A program made the translations under genes and the position numbers. Positions 23,922 through 32,877 of a stretch of 64,000 nucleotides of DNA are shown piece by piece (the stretch's first letter is position 1; every line of letters begins with the position of its first letter). This DNA comes from Vibrio furnissii CIP 102972 (lineage in GTDB: Bacteria; Pseudomonadota; Gammaproteobacteria; Enterobacterales; Vibrionaceae). The stretch spans positions 1,195,695 through 1,259,694 of the forward strand of contig NZ_ACZP01000013.1 in the NCBI RefSeq assembly GCF_000176175.1. Direction: 5' to 3'. The notes under the pieces are model-generated. The model made no database searches. It was not told the origin of the DNA and saw only the letters and a program-made list of their open reading frames with translations.

Positions 23922-26858
23922 TTAATGAAACCCTTCAATAAATGTCGCAGCGAAGCCCTTTAGCCTCTCTGCGATCCTTGGCAAAATCGTTCTGCGAGTT
24001 CTAAACGTCATCTTCTCTGTCGTTAGCTGTGCAATGTCATCTGACTTCAAGCTGTCTACGCTTAAACCATTCTCGATGCTCGTCACCATTTCGCTGAACT
24101 TTTCGACATCAAGCTTCTCTTCTTGCACGATTTGGCTCAGTTTCTTTTGCTTCTGCGCTTCGATGTACTCATCGAACTCAGAACCTTGCACTAAGCCTTG
24201 CATGCTCTTCTCGATAAAATCTTCAATGAGTGAACGCTTGCTATACAACGTCGGCTCCGTCGCTAACAAGTTTGCGATAACTTGGCGCTTCTTCTCTTTC
24301 GCTTCTTCACTAGATTCTTCGAACATTGTCATCAATAAGTGACGAATATAGCTAACGTTGACTTCATCTCGCTGAAGTAGCTCTAGCTCGAAGTCGATGT
24401 CCGCTAAGATAGATGCTTTATCTACCGGACCTTTCTTGAGCTCTCGGGCTAAATCGCTGTATTTCGAGGCGTAGTCAACGAACTCTTGCTCAGACATGCC
24501 AAGCGCTTCAATGTCGAAGTCGCTAAATGTCTCTAGCTGGTTCTTTAAGCGCATCAAGATACGGAATTGCTTAATAAAGCCCGCTTGCATGTCCTCGTCA
24601 GGCAAGTCATCGACACTTTGAACATCAGGCGCGATTGCTTTTAACGCGTCCAATGCTTTCGCAAAGTCTTTTGTTAAACCGTTGAGGTCTGGTATTTCAA
24701 TGAACTCGATTGGCTGCTTGTTTGAGAACAGCGTAAACGCCTCGTCTGCTTGCGGTTTGAGGTTGCGGTAACACATCACATTACCATGCGATTTCACCGT
24801 GCCATTTAAGCGGTTGGTGCGGGAGAACGCTTGTACTAGCCCGTGATACTGAAGGTTTTTATCGACATAGATGGTGTTCAAGCCGGGGGCGTCGAAGCCT
24901 GTCAGGAACATATTCACCACCAGCAAGATATCAACTTCACCGTTCTTCGTGCGGTTAGAGAGATCTTTGTAGTAGTTGTAGAAACTGTCGGTATCTTGGG
25001 TCGAATAGCTCGTACCAAACTGCTGGTTATAGTCTTCGATGTAAGCGTCCAACTTGTCTCGGCTATGCACCTTGGCATTCGCTTCCGCTAAGCCCTTCAC
25101 ATTGACCTCGCCTTCGAACTCTTCTTCCTCATTGACGCCATAGCTAAAGATCGTACCAATGTTGAGCTTATGCTTGCCCTCTTCTTTAAGGGTTTTGAAG
25201 GTGTCGTAGTAGGTGATGAGATCAGGCACACTCGCCACACATAGCATGGCGTTAAACTTACGTTTGGTTTTATGACCATGGATACCAATGATGTGCTCAC
25301 ACACTTGTTGAATACGCTGTGGAGAGCTAAAGAACTCCGCAACATCAATACTGCTGACATCGACATCCATGCCGTTGTTTTTATGTTTCAGCTTACCGTA
25401 ATACTCAATGGCAAATGGCAGCACGTTGTCGTCCTTGATGGCATCAACAATCACATAGCTATGAAGCCGTTCACCAAACAGATCCTTGGTCGTTCGCTTT
25501 TGTGTTCCCTTGCCTTCCACTTTCTTAGCGGTCGCATTTTTGGCAAAGATCGGGGTTCCGGTAAAACCAAATAGTTGCGCTTTTTCAAAGAACTCGACGA
25601 TGTTCTGGTGCGTTTCGCCAAATTGGCTGCGGTGGCATTCATCAAAGATAAATACCACTCGTTCTTGACGTAAGTGTTCAACCTGATTTTTGAAACGAGG
25701 CTTAGTAATCAAGTTATTCAGCTTTTGAATCGTCGTGATGGTCAGCTTATTGATTCGATTCACTTTATTGCTATAGATCGGCGCATACTCTGCAACTTGC
25801 GGCAGCGCTTCACCATCATTGGCGCTATGACCTGTAGCGCTCGCCACTTTTTTCGGTACAGGTCGTAAACCGAGGAACTGATTCAGTAGGCTTTTGGTAT
25901 TCCCCGTGCTGTCGACACTGCCTCTTAAAAATGCATCAAACTCTTTGGCAGTTTGGTAATCGAGGTCTTTACGGTCAACGACAAATACCACTCTATCCAC
26001 ATCTTCAAGCGTAGAGAGGATCTGAGCCGTTTTGAAACTGGTCAATGTCTTACCACTGCCGGTGGTGTGCCAAATGTAACCGTGATTATTGTTGGTCTTT
26101 ACCTGATGAATGATCGCTTCTACCGCATAGAATTGGTACGGGCGCAGCACCATCAAAAACTTACCTGACTCGTTCTGTACGATGTAGCGACTCAGCATTT
26201 TAGTCAGGTGTGGCTGATTTAAGAAAGCGTCCGCAAACTGAGGCAGTGCGCTAATCTTGTTGTTTTCAACATCCGTCCAGTGGAAGGTTTGCTTAAACGA
26301 AAACTCACGGTTATTCGAAAAGTATTTGGTGTTGACACCATTGGAGATAACAAACAACTGCACATAATTGAACAGCGCACCTTGCGCGCCATAGCTGTGC
26401 TTATCGTAGCGCTTGATCTGGTTGAAGGCTTCCGCCAGTTCAACGCCTCGGCGTTTGAGTTCAATTTGAACCAGTGGTAAACCATTGACTAGGATGGTGA
26501 CGTCGTAGCGGTTCTCGTACTTACCTTGAATGGTGATTTGATTGGTGACTTGGAAGCGGTTTTTGCTTGCATCATCAAACAACAACGTCAGGTAATCGGT
26601 GGTGCCATCTTCACGAGTGACGTCCACCTTGCCTTTCAAACGCTTGGATTTATCGAAAATGTTACCCTTTTCAAGCTTGATGAGCACACTGTCAAACTCA
26701 CGTTCGGTGAGCATTACGCCGTTGGCTTTCTCAAGCTGAGTTTTGAGGTTTGCTTTTAGCGCCTCAGCGTTGCCAATATCGACAGGTTTGAAATCGGCAG
26801 CGACAAGCTGATCGATTAGCTCTTTTTCAAGTTGTGCTTCTGATTGTGTGCTCATCAT
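23922..26858 (-). CDS. hsdR: Type I restriction enzyme, R (endonuclease/translocase) subunit
   Basis: The roughly 978-residue subunit cleaves foreign DNA after ATP-driven translocation. An N-terminal nuclease domain carries the PD-ExK residues in YDVTILVNG and LVQIELKRRG (about 118-140). The SF2 motor shows Walker A TTGSGKTLTSF (about 262), motif II IFDECHRSQFG, motif III GFTGTPIF, motif V NMFLTGFDAPGLNTIYVDK and motif VI QAFSRTNRL. A C-terminal helical region for HsdM/HsdS contact follows. It appears intact. The ATG pair at 26858/26855 follows AGAAG; a TTG at 26873 is possible. It is the last gene of the hsdM-hsdS-hsdR operon. Base use is visibly more AT-rich than in the flanking core genes, as expected for acquired DNA. 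Confidence 0.95.
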   Translation of the reverse strand: MMSTQSEAQLEKELIDQLVAADFKPVDIGNAEALKANLKTQLEKANGVMLTEREFDSVLIKLEKGNIFDKSKRLKGKVDVTREDGTTDYLTLLFDDASKNRFQVTNQITIQGKYENRYDVTILVNGLPLVQIELKRRGVELAEAFNQIKRYDKHSYGAQGALFNYVQLFVISNGVNTKYFSNNREFSFKQTFHWTDVENNKISALPQFADAFLNQPHLTKMLSRYIVQNESGKFLMVLRPYQFYAVEAIIHQVKTNNNHGYIWHTTGSGKTLTSFKTAQILSTLEDVDRVVFVVDRKDLDYQTAKEFDAFLRGSVDSTGNTKSLLNQFLGLRPVPKKVASATGHSANDGEALPQVAEYAPIYSNKVNRINKLTITTIQKLNNLITKPRFKNQVEHLRQERVVFIFDECHRSQFGETHQNIVEFFEKAQLFGFTGTPIFAKNATAKKVEGKGTQKRTTKDLFGERLHSYVIVDAIKDDNVLPFAIEYYGKLKHKNNGMDVDVSSIDVAEFFSSPQRIQQVCEHIIGIHGHKTKRKFNAMLCVASVPDLITYYDTFKTLKEEGKHKLNIGTIFSYGVNEEEEFEGEVNVKGLAEANAKVHSRDKLDAYIEDYNQQFGTSYSTQDTDSFYNYYKDLSNRTKNGEVDILLVVNMFLTGFDAPGLNTIYVDKNLQYHGLVQAFSRTNRLNGTVKSHGNVMCYRNLKPQADEAFTLFSNKQPIEFIEIPDLNGLTKDFAKALDALKAIAPDVQSVDDLPDEDMQAGFIKQFRILMRLKNQLETFSDFDIEALGMSEQEFVDYASKYSDLARELKKGPVDKASILADIDFELELLQRDEVNVSYIRHLLMTMFEESSEEAKEKKRQVIANLLATEPTLYSKRSLIEDFIEKSMQGLVQGSEFDEYIEAQKQKKLSQIVQEEKLDVEKFSEMVTSIENGLSVDSLKSDDIAQLTTEKMTFRTRRTILPRIAERLKGFAATFIEGFH

Positions 26859-26907
26859 TCTTCTATTTATCAATCCAACTAACGATTACCTACTTTTTAA
26901 CGCAGAT

Positions 26908-27003
26908 AATTGGGCTGTCAACAAGGCAGCAATTGAGCGAAGCCCTAGGAGCATAGCTTGCCTATGTGACTAGGGTGAGTTAACGCCGCTGACAGTTCAA
27001 TTA
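26908..27003. repeat. Short ERIC-like palindrome between hsdS and hsdR
   Basis: This 96-base imperfect palindrome has outer arms AATTGGGCTGTCA and TGACAGTTCAATT and an inner stem GCCCTAGGAGCATAG...CTATGTGACTAGGGT. The core matches the ERIC element at 19355-19482 (GAGCATAG, CTATGTGA, GGGTGA), but the outer ends differ and it is shorter. It will be transcribed within the hsd operon. Confidence 0.75.
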
Positions 27004-27009
27004 GCAAAG

Positions 27010-28257
27010 TTAAACGAACATTTGTTGTAATAAGCCCCTCTTCCACTCTTTGGCTTTTTCAAGCTCTGAGTTGGCTAGATCGATTTTCTGGTCGATTGCG
27101 GATAAAAACTTCACGATCTTTTTCTGTTCTTTAAGTGATGGGTTGTCGAACACAGCACTCATAATGATGTTGTTATAAAGCCTTTGTATCGTTCCACCTT
27201 CAGACTGATACTTAACTATCTGATATACGTAAAAAAGGAACTCGTTAGTTGTAAAGCTGCCGTCATTCTCTATCCAGACAATATTGGAGTCCTGAAAGTA
27301 TGCAGGGCTACCATCATAAACAACCGTTCTACCGAGAGTACCAGATGCCGACATCAAAATATCACCAACATTTGGAAATGAGAATTTGTGACGATATTCG
27401 TCATATAGCTCTTGCGATATGAATGCATCTGGCTCTCTACCGAAGGTGCCTATTTTGAAAAAGGGGATGTCCCCATTCTCTGATGTTTGGTTTGCCATGA
27501 TGCGTTTACACATTTTAACTTTACCGATGTCTCCCAATGTACTTTTCGTCCAATCAGGAAATTCGCTACCGTCATCTGCCTTAAAACGCAGTGTCGGTGG
27601 GATAAAGATTAGCTGCCCGTCTTGTTCATCCCACTTGCCATTGAACAACTGCTGCATCACACCTTTCTTGTACTCGGTGAGTTTGGCTTTCTTCTCGGTG
27701 AGTAGCGTGATTTTCTCATCGACCTTTGATAAGAATGAGGCGATTTTTTGTTGTTCTGGGAGATTTGGGTAATTGTGTATGAGCTTTTTAATTTCCTTGA
27801 GAGAAAAGAAAGGCTGCGCCCCTCCCGATGTCAAACGATGAAATAGCCTAGCCGTCGACTTTCGTTGGATTTGCTCAAGAAAATAAGGGTCTATTATCTC
27901 CCTATCAGGCTTTATCAGAGCGACATTTTTCATACTGAACTCAGCGTCATATGTGTTGATTGCACATGTCGCAGTACCAGCTCCAATATTGACTAACAAC
28001 AGATCCCCCTTTTCAGGGTTACAACGCTTATATATAGCTTGATGAACTTCAGGGGTTACGTAGTAGCAATTATCAAAGTCAATAGACCCATCTTTAACAT
28101 GTATTGCCGTGATATAAGGCATACCACTTTCTACAGGTTTTGGGGTGTCGTGCGTACCATCTGTAACTTTCGTAGCGACTTCCGTAATACTTTTTTGTTC
28201 CCAAGTATCACTAAAGCAGCCAAACCTCAGCTTCGGTACATTCATTTGTGCTGTCAT
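27010..28257 (-). CDS. hsdS: Type I restriction-modification specificity subunit
   Basis: The 415-residue subunit recognises the bipartite DNA target. It has two target-recognition domains (about residues 10-160 and 215-365), each followed by a conserved coiled-coil spacer: LPEQQKIASFLSKVDEKI...KKGVMQQLF in the middle and LKEQKKIVKFLSAIDQKI...KRGLLQQMF at the end. The start at 28257 has GGAAGGTG upstream and lies 13 bases after the hsdM stop. The target sequence cannot be read from the protein. Both domains look intact, so the enzyme should be functional. Confidence 0.93.
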   Translation of the reverse strand: MTAQMNVPKLRFGCFSDTWEQKSITEVATKVTDGTHDTPKPVESGMPYITAIHVKDGSIDFDNCYYVTPEVHQAIYKRCNPEKGDLLLVNIGAGTATCAINTYDAEFSMKNVALIKPDREIIDPYFLEQIQRKSTARLFHRLTSGGAQPFFSLKEIKKLIHNYPNLPEQQKIASFLSKVDEKITLLTEKKAKLTEYKKGVMQQLFNGKWDEQDGQLIFIPPTLRFKADDGSEFPDWTKSTLGDIGKVKMCKRIMANQTSENGDIPFFKIGTFGREPDAFISQELYDEYRHKFSFPNVGDILMSASGTLGRTVVYDGSPAYFQDSNIVWIENDGSFTTNEFLFYVYQIVKYQSEGGTIQRLYNNIIMSAVFDNPSLKEQKKIVKFLSAIDQKIDLANSELEKAKEWKRGLLQQMFV

Positions 28258-28270
28258 AATCACCTTCCCC

Positions 28271-29815
28271 TTAAAAAGGAGCCTTGATGTTGAGCTGAGA
28301 GCAGAAGTCAGCAATATCAGCATCCACTGAGTGCATCTTCGTTTCTAGCAGAGCAAGGTCAGACGCCACCGCATCCAGATCAACAGGCTCTTCTTCTTCA
28401 AATGTGTCCACGTAACGCGGAATATTGAGGTTGTAGTCGTTCTCGGCAATCTCATATAGTTTGGCAACATGAGCAAATTTTTCGACGGATTCACGCTTGC
28501 TGTAGGCTTCAACGATGCGCTCGACGTCTGCATCACGCATAAAGTTTTGCGCTTTACCTTTTTCGAAGTGGTTAGAGGCGTCGATAAATAGCACATTGTC
28601 AGCATGCTTTCTGTTTTTCTTGAAAACAAGAATACACGTTGGGATACCTGTGCCGAAGAAGATACCCGCAGGTAAGCCAATCACGGCATCGAGGTAGTTC
28701 TTTTTCTCAATCAGGTGCTGACGGATGTGCCCTTCTGCTGCGCCACGGAAAAGGATACCATGAGGAACAACCACGGCTAGTGTGCCCGTTTCATTCAATT
28801 GATGGATCATATGCAGAACAAAAGCAAAATCCGCTTTGGTCTTAGGCGCAAGTTTGCCGTAATCGGCGAAGCGTTCACTGTTTAGGTGCAGCTCGTTGGC
28901 ACTCCAGTTGGCTGAAAATGGCGGGTTTGCGACTACTGCATCAAACCGCTTCTCTAGGTGCATTGGGTGCTCTAGGGTGTCATCGTTTTTGATGTCGAAC
29001 TTATCGTAACGCACACCGTGCATCAGCATGTTCATACGTGCGAGGTTATAAGTGCTTGGGTTCTGCTCCTGACCACAAAACTCAAGGTTGTGGCTACCCA
29101 CTTCACGCGCAACACGCAGTAGCAGTGAGCCTGAGCCACAAGTCGGGTCGTATACCGATTTCACATTCCCATCGAGGCTAACAAGCTTCGCGAGAATCTT
29201 ACTCACCTGTTGCGGCGTGTAGAACTCACCCGCCTTTTTACCCGCACCAGAAGCAAACTGACCGATGAGGTATTCATAAGCATCACCCAGCAAATCAATC
29301 TCGGTGTTTTCTAGGTGGAAGTCGATGTTATCGAGGTGAACCAAGACCTGACTGATGAGCTTATTCCGTGCATCTGGGTTTTTACCTAATTTGCTTGAGT
29401 TAAGGTCTAACTCTTCAAACAAACCATTGAAGTCGTCAGCAGAGTCCGCTGTTGTGGTAGATTGCTCAATATCTGCAAGGACACGGTCAAGCTCATCAAT
29501 AATGAACTCCTGTTTTTGACCGCGCGCCGCGAGGCTTGAGAAAAGCTGCTTAGGCGCAATAAAGTACCCCAGGTTCTCGACACACTCTTCTCGCAATTCA
29601 TGGATCAGCTCTTGATCATCAGCAGCGCCAACAAAGGTAACGCCATCTTCGGCAAGTAGCTCATCACAGTAACGGTTTAGCTTATCTGATAGGTACTTGT
29701 AGAAGATCAGCCCCAGAATATAGTCACGAAAGTCATCTGCCGACATATTGCCACGCAGCGTGTTGGCAATGTTCCAGAGCTGTTTTTGCAGTGCTTGTTG
29801 GTGTTGTTGAACCAT
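28271..29815 (-). CDS. hsdM: Type I restriction-modification methyltransferase subunit
   Basis: The 514-residue N6-adenine methyltransferase methylates the host target and forms the M2S core. It has an N-terminal HsdM helical domain (about 5-150) and a SAM-dependent domain with motif I VYDPTCGSGSLLLRVA (about 216-231) and motif IV AVVANPPFSANW (about 295). Further conserved segments are AGKKAGEFYTPQQVS and AFVLHMIHQL. AGG lies before the ATG. It is the first gene of the operon; its promoter should lie in the AT-rich stretch at 29816-29880. Confidence 0.95.
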   Translation of the reverse strand: MVQQHQQALQKQLWNIANTLRGNMSADDFRDYILGLIFYKYLSDKLNRYCDELLAEDGVTFVGAADDQELIHELREECVENLGYFIAPKQLFSSLAARGQKQEFIIDELDRVLADIEQSTTTADSADDFNGLFEELDLNSSKLGKNPDARNKLISQVLVHLDNIDFHLENTEIDLLGDAYEYLIGQFASGAGKKAGEFYTPQQVSKILAKLVSLDGNVKSVYDPTCGSGSLLLRVAREVGSHNLEFCGQEQNPSTYNLARMNMLMHGVRYDKFDIKNDDTLEHPMHLEKRFDAVVANPPFSANWSANELHLNSERFADYGKLAPKTKADFAFVLHMIHQLNETGTLAVVVPHGILFRGAAEGHIRQHLIEKKNYLDAVIGLPAGIFFGTGIPTCILVFKKNRKHADNVLFIDASNHFEKGKAQNFMRDADVERIVEAYSKRESVEKFAHVAKLYEIAENDYNLNIPRYVDTFEEEEPVDLDAVASDLALLETKMHSVDADIADFCSQLNIKAPF

Positions 29816-30200
29816 GGTTTACCTGTGAAATAAGTACAAACGTAAATTAGCAGCATTATATCAGAGGGTTATTGGCTTAACTTGAAGTAATTGCATAAAC
29901 GGTCAATGAGCCACGATGACCTATCTACCTACCCGTTCATGTTGGCCATTACTTTGTCATCGCGCTGTTCATCTTTGGTTTTCAAACGAATAATTGGTTC
30001 AATACAGACAAAGCCTGACATTGCTGTGATGAGAAAACTGCTCATTGCACGCGGTGGCTGGTTTGCGTTTTAAGGCTCAAAGATCTGGCGGCGAAAAGAG
30101 GCTACGTTTTGTATTCATTACAGATGATGACATTCAGCGACAAGCTTAACCAACGGTTAAGCCGACAATACATACCTAAAACGAAATACCCAAAACGACA
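29816..30200. other. Spacer between hsdM and tRNA-Arg with a coding-like remnant
   Basis: This stretch holds the hsdM promoter region and no full gene. On the - strand, about 29925-30041, a short frame starting ATG encodes MSSFLITAMSGFVCIEPIIR then LKTKDEQRDDKVMANMNG. It looks protein-like but has no clear ribosome-binding site. No integrase, transposase or missing AraC half was found here. Confidence 0.4.
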
Positions 30201-30233
30201 AAGGCCTGACAACTTGATAAGCTGTCAGGCCTT
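30201..30233 (-). terminator. Terminator hairpin of tRNA-Arg
   Basis: AAGGCCTGACA (30201-30211) pairs with TGTCAGGCCTT (30223-30233), 11 bp perfect, 11 bases beyond the tRNA 3' end. A broken T-rich stretch follows on the reverse strand. Confidence 0.8.
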
Positions 30234-30243
30234 ATAGAATAAA

Positions 30244-30320
30244 TGGCACGCCCTGTAGGATTCGAACCTACGACCACATCCTTAGAAGGGACGTGCTCTA
30301 TCCAGCTGAGCTAAGGGCGC
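30244..30320 (-). tRNA. tRNA-Arg (anticodon TCT)
   Basis: The 77-base gene reads GCGCCCTTAGCTCAGC at the 5' end, with D arm, an anticodon loop CTTCTAA giving TCT, the T arm GGTTCGAATCC, and an encoded CCA (GGGCGTGCCA). It decodes AGA. The acceptor stem closes with a G1-T72 pair. It marks the right side of the restriction-modification segment. Confidence 0.97.
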
Positions 30321-30334
30321 GCTACAGGGACAGG

Positions 30335-30362
30335 ATTATACGAGTTAGAAAGGTGAAATCAA
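30335..30362 (-). promoter_or_regulatory. Sigma70 promoter of tRNA-Arg
   Basis: Reading leftwards, TTGATT and a perfect TATAAT are separated by 16 bases, with the -10 element 14 bases before the tRNA 5' end. Confidence 0.8.
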
Positions 30363-30436
30363 CGGCTTTGTCTAACATTATGTTTCAAATGAGCAAAATT
30401 TTGTCACTCAATCAATATGTGCTGAAAAACAGAACA

Positions 30437-30452
30437 AAGCAAACGTTTGCTT
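30437..30452 (+). promoter_or_regulatory. PurR-type operator upstream of folD
   Basis: AAGCAAACGTTTGCTT is a perfect 16-base palindrome matching the PurR consensus ACGCAAACGTTTGCGT at 14 positions. It lies 70 bases before the folD start. PurR control of one-carbon genes such as glyA is known; control of folD here is inferred. Confidence 0.75.
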
Positions 30453-30521
30453 ATAGATGTTCTTCAAAATATCTGCGACAATGCGCGCAAAAATTTTCAC
30501 TACGAATGTGTAAGGAAAGTC

Positions 30522-31382
30522 ATGACTGCTCAAAATATTGATGGAACACTCATTTCACAGACAGTACGTTCCGAAGTTGCGGCCCGTGTTAAGGCGCGCA
30601 CTCAAGCAGGGCTGCGTGCGCCTGGTCTGGCTGTGGTTTTAGTGGGTGAAGACCCCGCGTCTCAAGTGTATGTAGGCAGCAAACGCCGCGCTTGTGAGGA
30701 AGTCGGATTTGTGTCGAAGTCGTTTGACTTACCCGCTACTGCAACCGAAGAAGAACTGTTAACGCTGGTCGAACAGTTGAACAATGATCCTGAAATCGAC
30801 GGCATTCTGGTTCAGTTGCCGCTGCCTGCGGGCATCGATTCAACACACGTGTTAGAGCGCATCATTCCCGAAAAAGACGTCGACGGTTTCCACCCATACA
30901 ACGTGGGTCGTTTGGCGCAGCGCATTCCCAAACTGCGCTCTTGCACACCGAAAGGCATCATCACGCTGCTGGATCGTTACAACATTCCACTACGCGGCAA
31001 ACACGCAGTCATCGTGGGTGCGTCCAACATTGTCGGTCGCCCGATGACACTGGAACTGTTACTGGCCGGTTGTACCACCACCACCTGTCACCGTTTCACC
31101 AAAGATCTCGAACACCACGTTCGTCAAGCCGATGTGCTGGTGGTTGCAGTGGGTAAACCGAACTTCATTCCTGGCGCGTGGATTAAAGAAGGCGCCGTGG
31201 TGATCGATGTCGGCATCAACCGCCTCGATACCGGTAAACTGATTGGTGATGTGGAATACGATGTAGCGCGCACGCGCGCCAGCTTCATCACCCCGGTTCC
31301 GGGTGGTGTTGGCCCAATGACCGTTGCCAGCCTGATCGAAAACACCATGCTGGCCTGCGAGCAGTACCACACCAATAAGTGA
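30522..31382 (+). CDS. folD: Methylenetetrahydrofolate dehydrogenase / cyclohydrolase
   Basis: The 286-residue bifunctional enzyme interconverts 5,10-methylene-, methenyl- and 10-formyl-tetrahydrofolate with NADP+. The catalytic Lys54 is in [24 protein letters not shown] is near residue 95, DVDGFHPYN at 119-127, and the nucleotide-binding [12 protein letters not shown] at about 163-174; [14 protein letters not shown] ends the core. Length is normal. The start at 30522 has AAGGA upstream. A PurR-like operator lies in the leader and a strong terminator follows. Confidence 0.97.
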   Translation: MTAQNIDGTLISQTVRSEVAARVKARTQAGLRAPGLAVVLVGEDPASQVYVGSKRRACEEVGFVSKSFDLPATATEEELLTLVEQLNNDPEIDGILVQLPLPAGIDSTHVLERIIPEKDVDGFHPYNVGRLAQRIPKLRSCTPKGIITLLDRYNIPLRGKHAVIVGASNIVGRPMTLELLLAGCTTTTCHRFTKDLEHHVRQADVLVVAVGKPNFIPGAWIKEGAVVIDVGINRLDTGKLIGDVEYDVARTRASFITPVPGGVGPMTVASLIENTMLACEQYHTNK

Positions 31383-31408
31383 TGCTGTTTAACAAGTTCC
31401 AAAAACAA

Positions 31409-31437
31409 AACCCCAGCCAAGGCTGGGGTTCTTTTTT
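31409..31437 (+). terminator. Intrinsic terminator of folD
   Basis: AACCCCAGCC (31409-31418) pairs with GGCTGGGGTT (31421-31430), followed by CTTTTTT. It sits 26 bases after the folD stop and before the convergent nucleoside transporter gene. Confidence 0.92.
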
Positions 31438-31462
31438 ATCGGACGTCGAATAACGCTTGCGA

Positions 31463-32668
31463 TTACAGCGACAAAATCACACCAGCAATCGACGCACTCA
31501 TCAGGTTGGCCAGAACGCCAGCGGCAATGGCACGAAAACCGTATTTTGAGATAAAGCTGCGGCGCTCAGGCACCAAGCTGCCCAGACCACCAATCAGAAT
31601 CGCCATGCTGGAAATGTTGGCAAAGCCACACAAGGCAAAAGTGACGATCGCTTGCGAGTGAGCGCTCAATTGCGATTTCACGTCCATCAGTTGGATGAAG
31701 GCCACAAACTCGTTGACCACGATCTTATTGCCGATCAGCGACCCTGCGGTGATGGCTTCGTTCCATGGAATACCAATCAGCCACGCCAGTGGGGCGAACA
31801 GGTAACCTAAAATCAGTTGGAAGCTCAGTTCGATACCAAACAGGCCACCGACCCAACCCAGCATACCGTTAAGCAGCGCAATCACACTGACAAACGCCAG
31901 CAGCGTTCCGCCCACGGCAACCGCGATACGAACACCCGACATCGCACCATCAGCCACGGCTTCCACCACGTTGGTCGCTTTTGGCAGATCCAGCTCGTTG
32001 GTATCCACGTGCACATCAACAGTGCCTTGCTCTGGTACCAGCAACTTGGCCATCAATAAACCCGCAGGCGCAGACATAAACGCCGCCGCGATCAGGTAGC
32101 TCAAATCCACACCCAGTGAGGCATAGCCCACCAACGTACCGCCCGCAACCGATGCCAAACCACAGGTCATCACTGCGAAGAATTGTGAATCACTCATCTG
32201 CTTCAGGTACGGTTTAACCACCAGCGGCGCTTCGACCATGCCTACAAAGATGTTGGCAGTTGCAGACAGCGACTCCGCACGGCCAGTGCCCAGCAGCTTT
32301 TGAATGCCACCGCCGATCAGGTTGATCACTTTCGGCATCAAGCCAATGTGGTACAAGCCCGAGATCAGGGCGGAGAAGAACACGATGATGCCCAGCACGT
32401 TCACGGCGAACACAAAACCGACGCTGCCGGTCGCAAGGCCACCAAAAATAAACGCAATGCCTTCCTGGCCGTAGTTGATCAGATTCGACACACTTTCCGT
32501 CACGGTATGCAGTACTTCTTTGCCCGCTGGCACGTACAGCACCAACAGCGCAAAAATCACTTGCAGCGCAAATGCACCCGCAACCGTACGCAGATTAATA
32601 TTTTTTCTATCTGTAGAAAGTAGCCAAGCAATCACCAAGATTGCCACAACACCAATGAGAGAAGACAT
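31463..32668 (-). CDS. NupC-family nucleoside:cation symporter
   Basis: The 401-residue inner-membrane protein belongs to the concentrative nucleoside transporter family. About ten hydrophobic segments are seen, with family motifs GGGIQKLLGTGRAESLSATA (substrate-binding loop), NIFVGMVEAPLVVKPYL, GLASVAGGTLVGYASLGVD, NKIVVNEFVAFI and CGFANISSMAILIGGL. It brings nucleosides into the cell with Na+ or H+. The start at 32668 has GGATGG upstream. A partial PurR-like word (AAACGTTTGC, 32814-32823) lies about 150 bases upstream but its left half is degenerate. It has no co-transcribed gene. Confidence 0.92.
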   Translation of the reverse strand: MSSLIGVVAILVIAWLLSTDRKNINLRTVAGAFALQVIFALLVLYVPAGKEVLHTVTESVSNLINYGQEGIAFIFGGLATGSVGFVFAVNVLGIIVFFSALISGLYHIGLMPKVINLIGGGIQKLLGTGRAESLSATANIFVGMVEAPLVVKPYLKQMSDSQFFAVMTCGLASVAGGTLVGYASLGVDLSYLIAAAFMSAPAGLLMAKLLVPEQGTVDVHVDTNELDLPKATNVVEAVADGAMSGVRIAVAVGGTLLAFVSVIALLNGMLGWVGGLFGIELSFQLILGYLFAPLAWLIGIPWNEAITAGSLIGNKIVVNEFVAFIQLMDVKSQLSAHSQAIVTFALCGFANISSMAILIGGLGSLVPERRSFISKYGFRAIAAGVLANLMSASIAGVILSL

Positions 32669-32877
32669 AACGCCATCCAAATAAAAGGGAAACCGGAAAG
32701 GCGTCGGATTGTATAGCAGGAAAACGTGTGCGCAACTCGAGTTTGTTAATTGCGTGTGTTCAGAAAAGAGGAGAAATGAGCGTGAAGATTAACTCATTGA
32801 TTTTACGTTTATTAAACGTTTGCTTTTGTCTTGTTTTTCCATATAGAAAAAATGTTTTGAGACCGAGAAATAATCGC

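Noticed and set aside
23922..30320. Integrative element with integrase at tRNA-Arg
   Set aside because: No integrase, excisionase or duplicated tRNA 3' end was found. Only the restriction-modification operon and gene fragments are present.
32814..32823. PurR operator for the nucleoside transporter
   Set aside because: Only the central AAACGTTTGC matches; the left half is degenerate and it lies about 150 bases from the start, so it is only mentioned under the gene.
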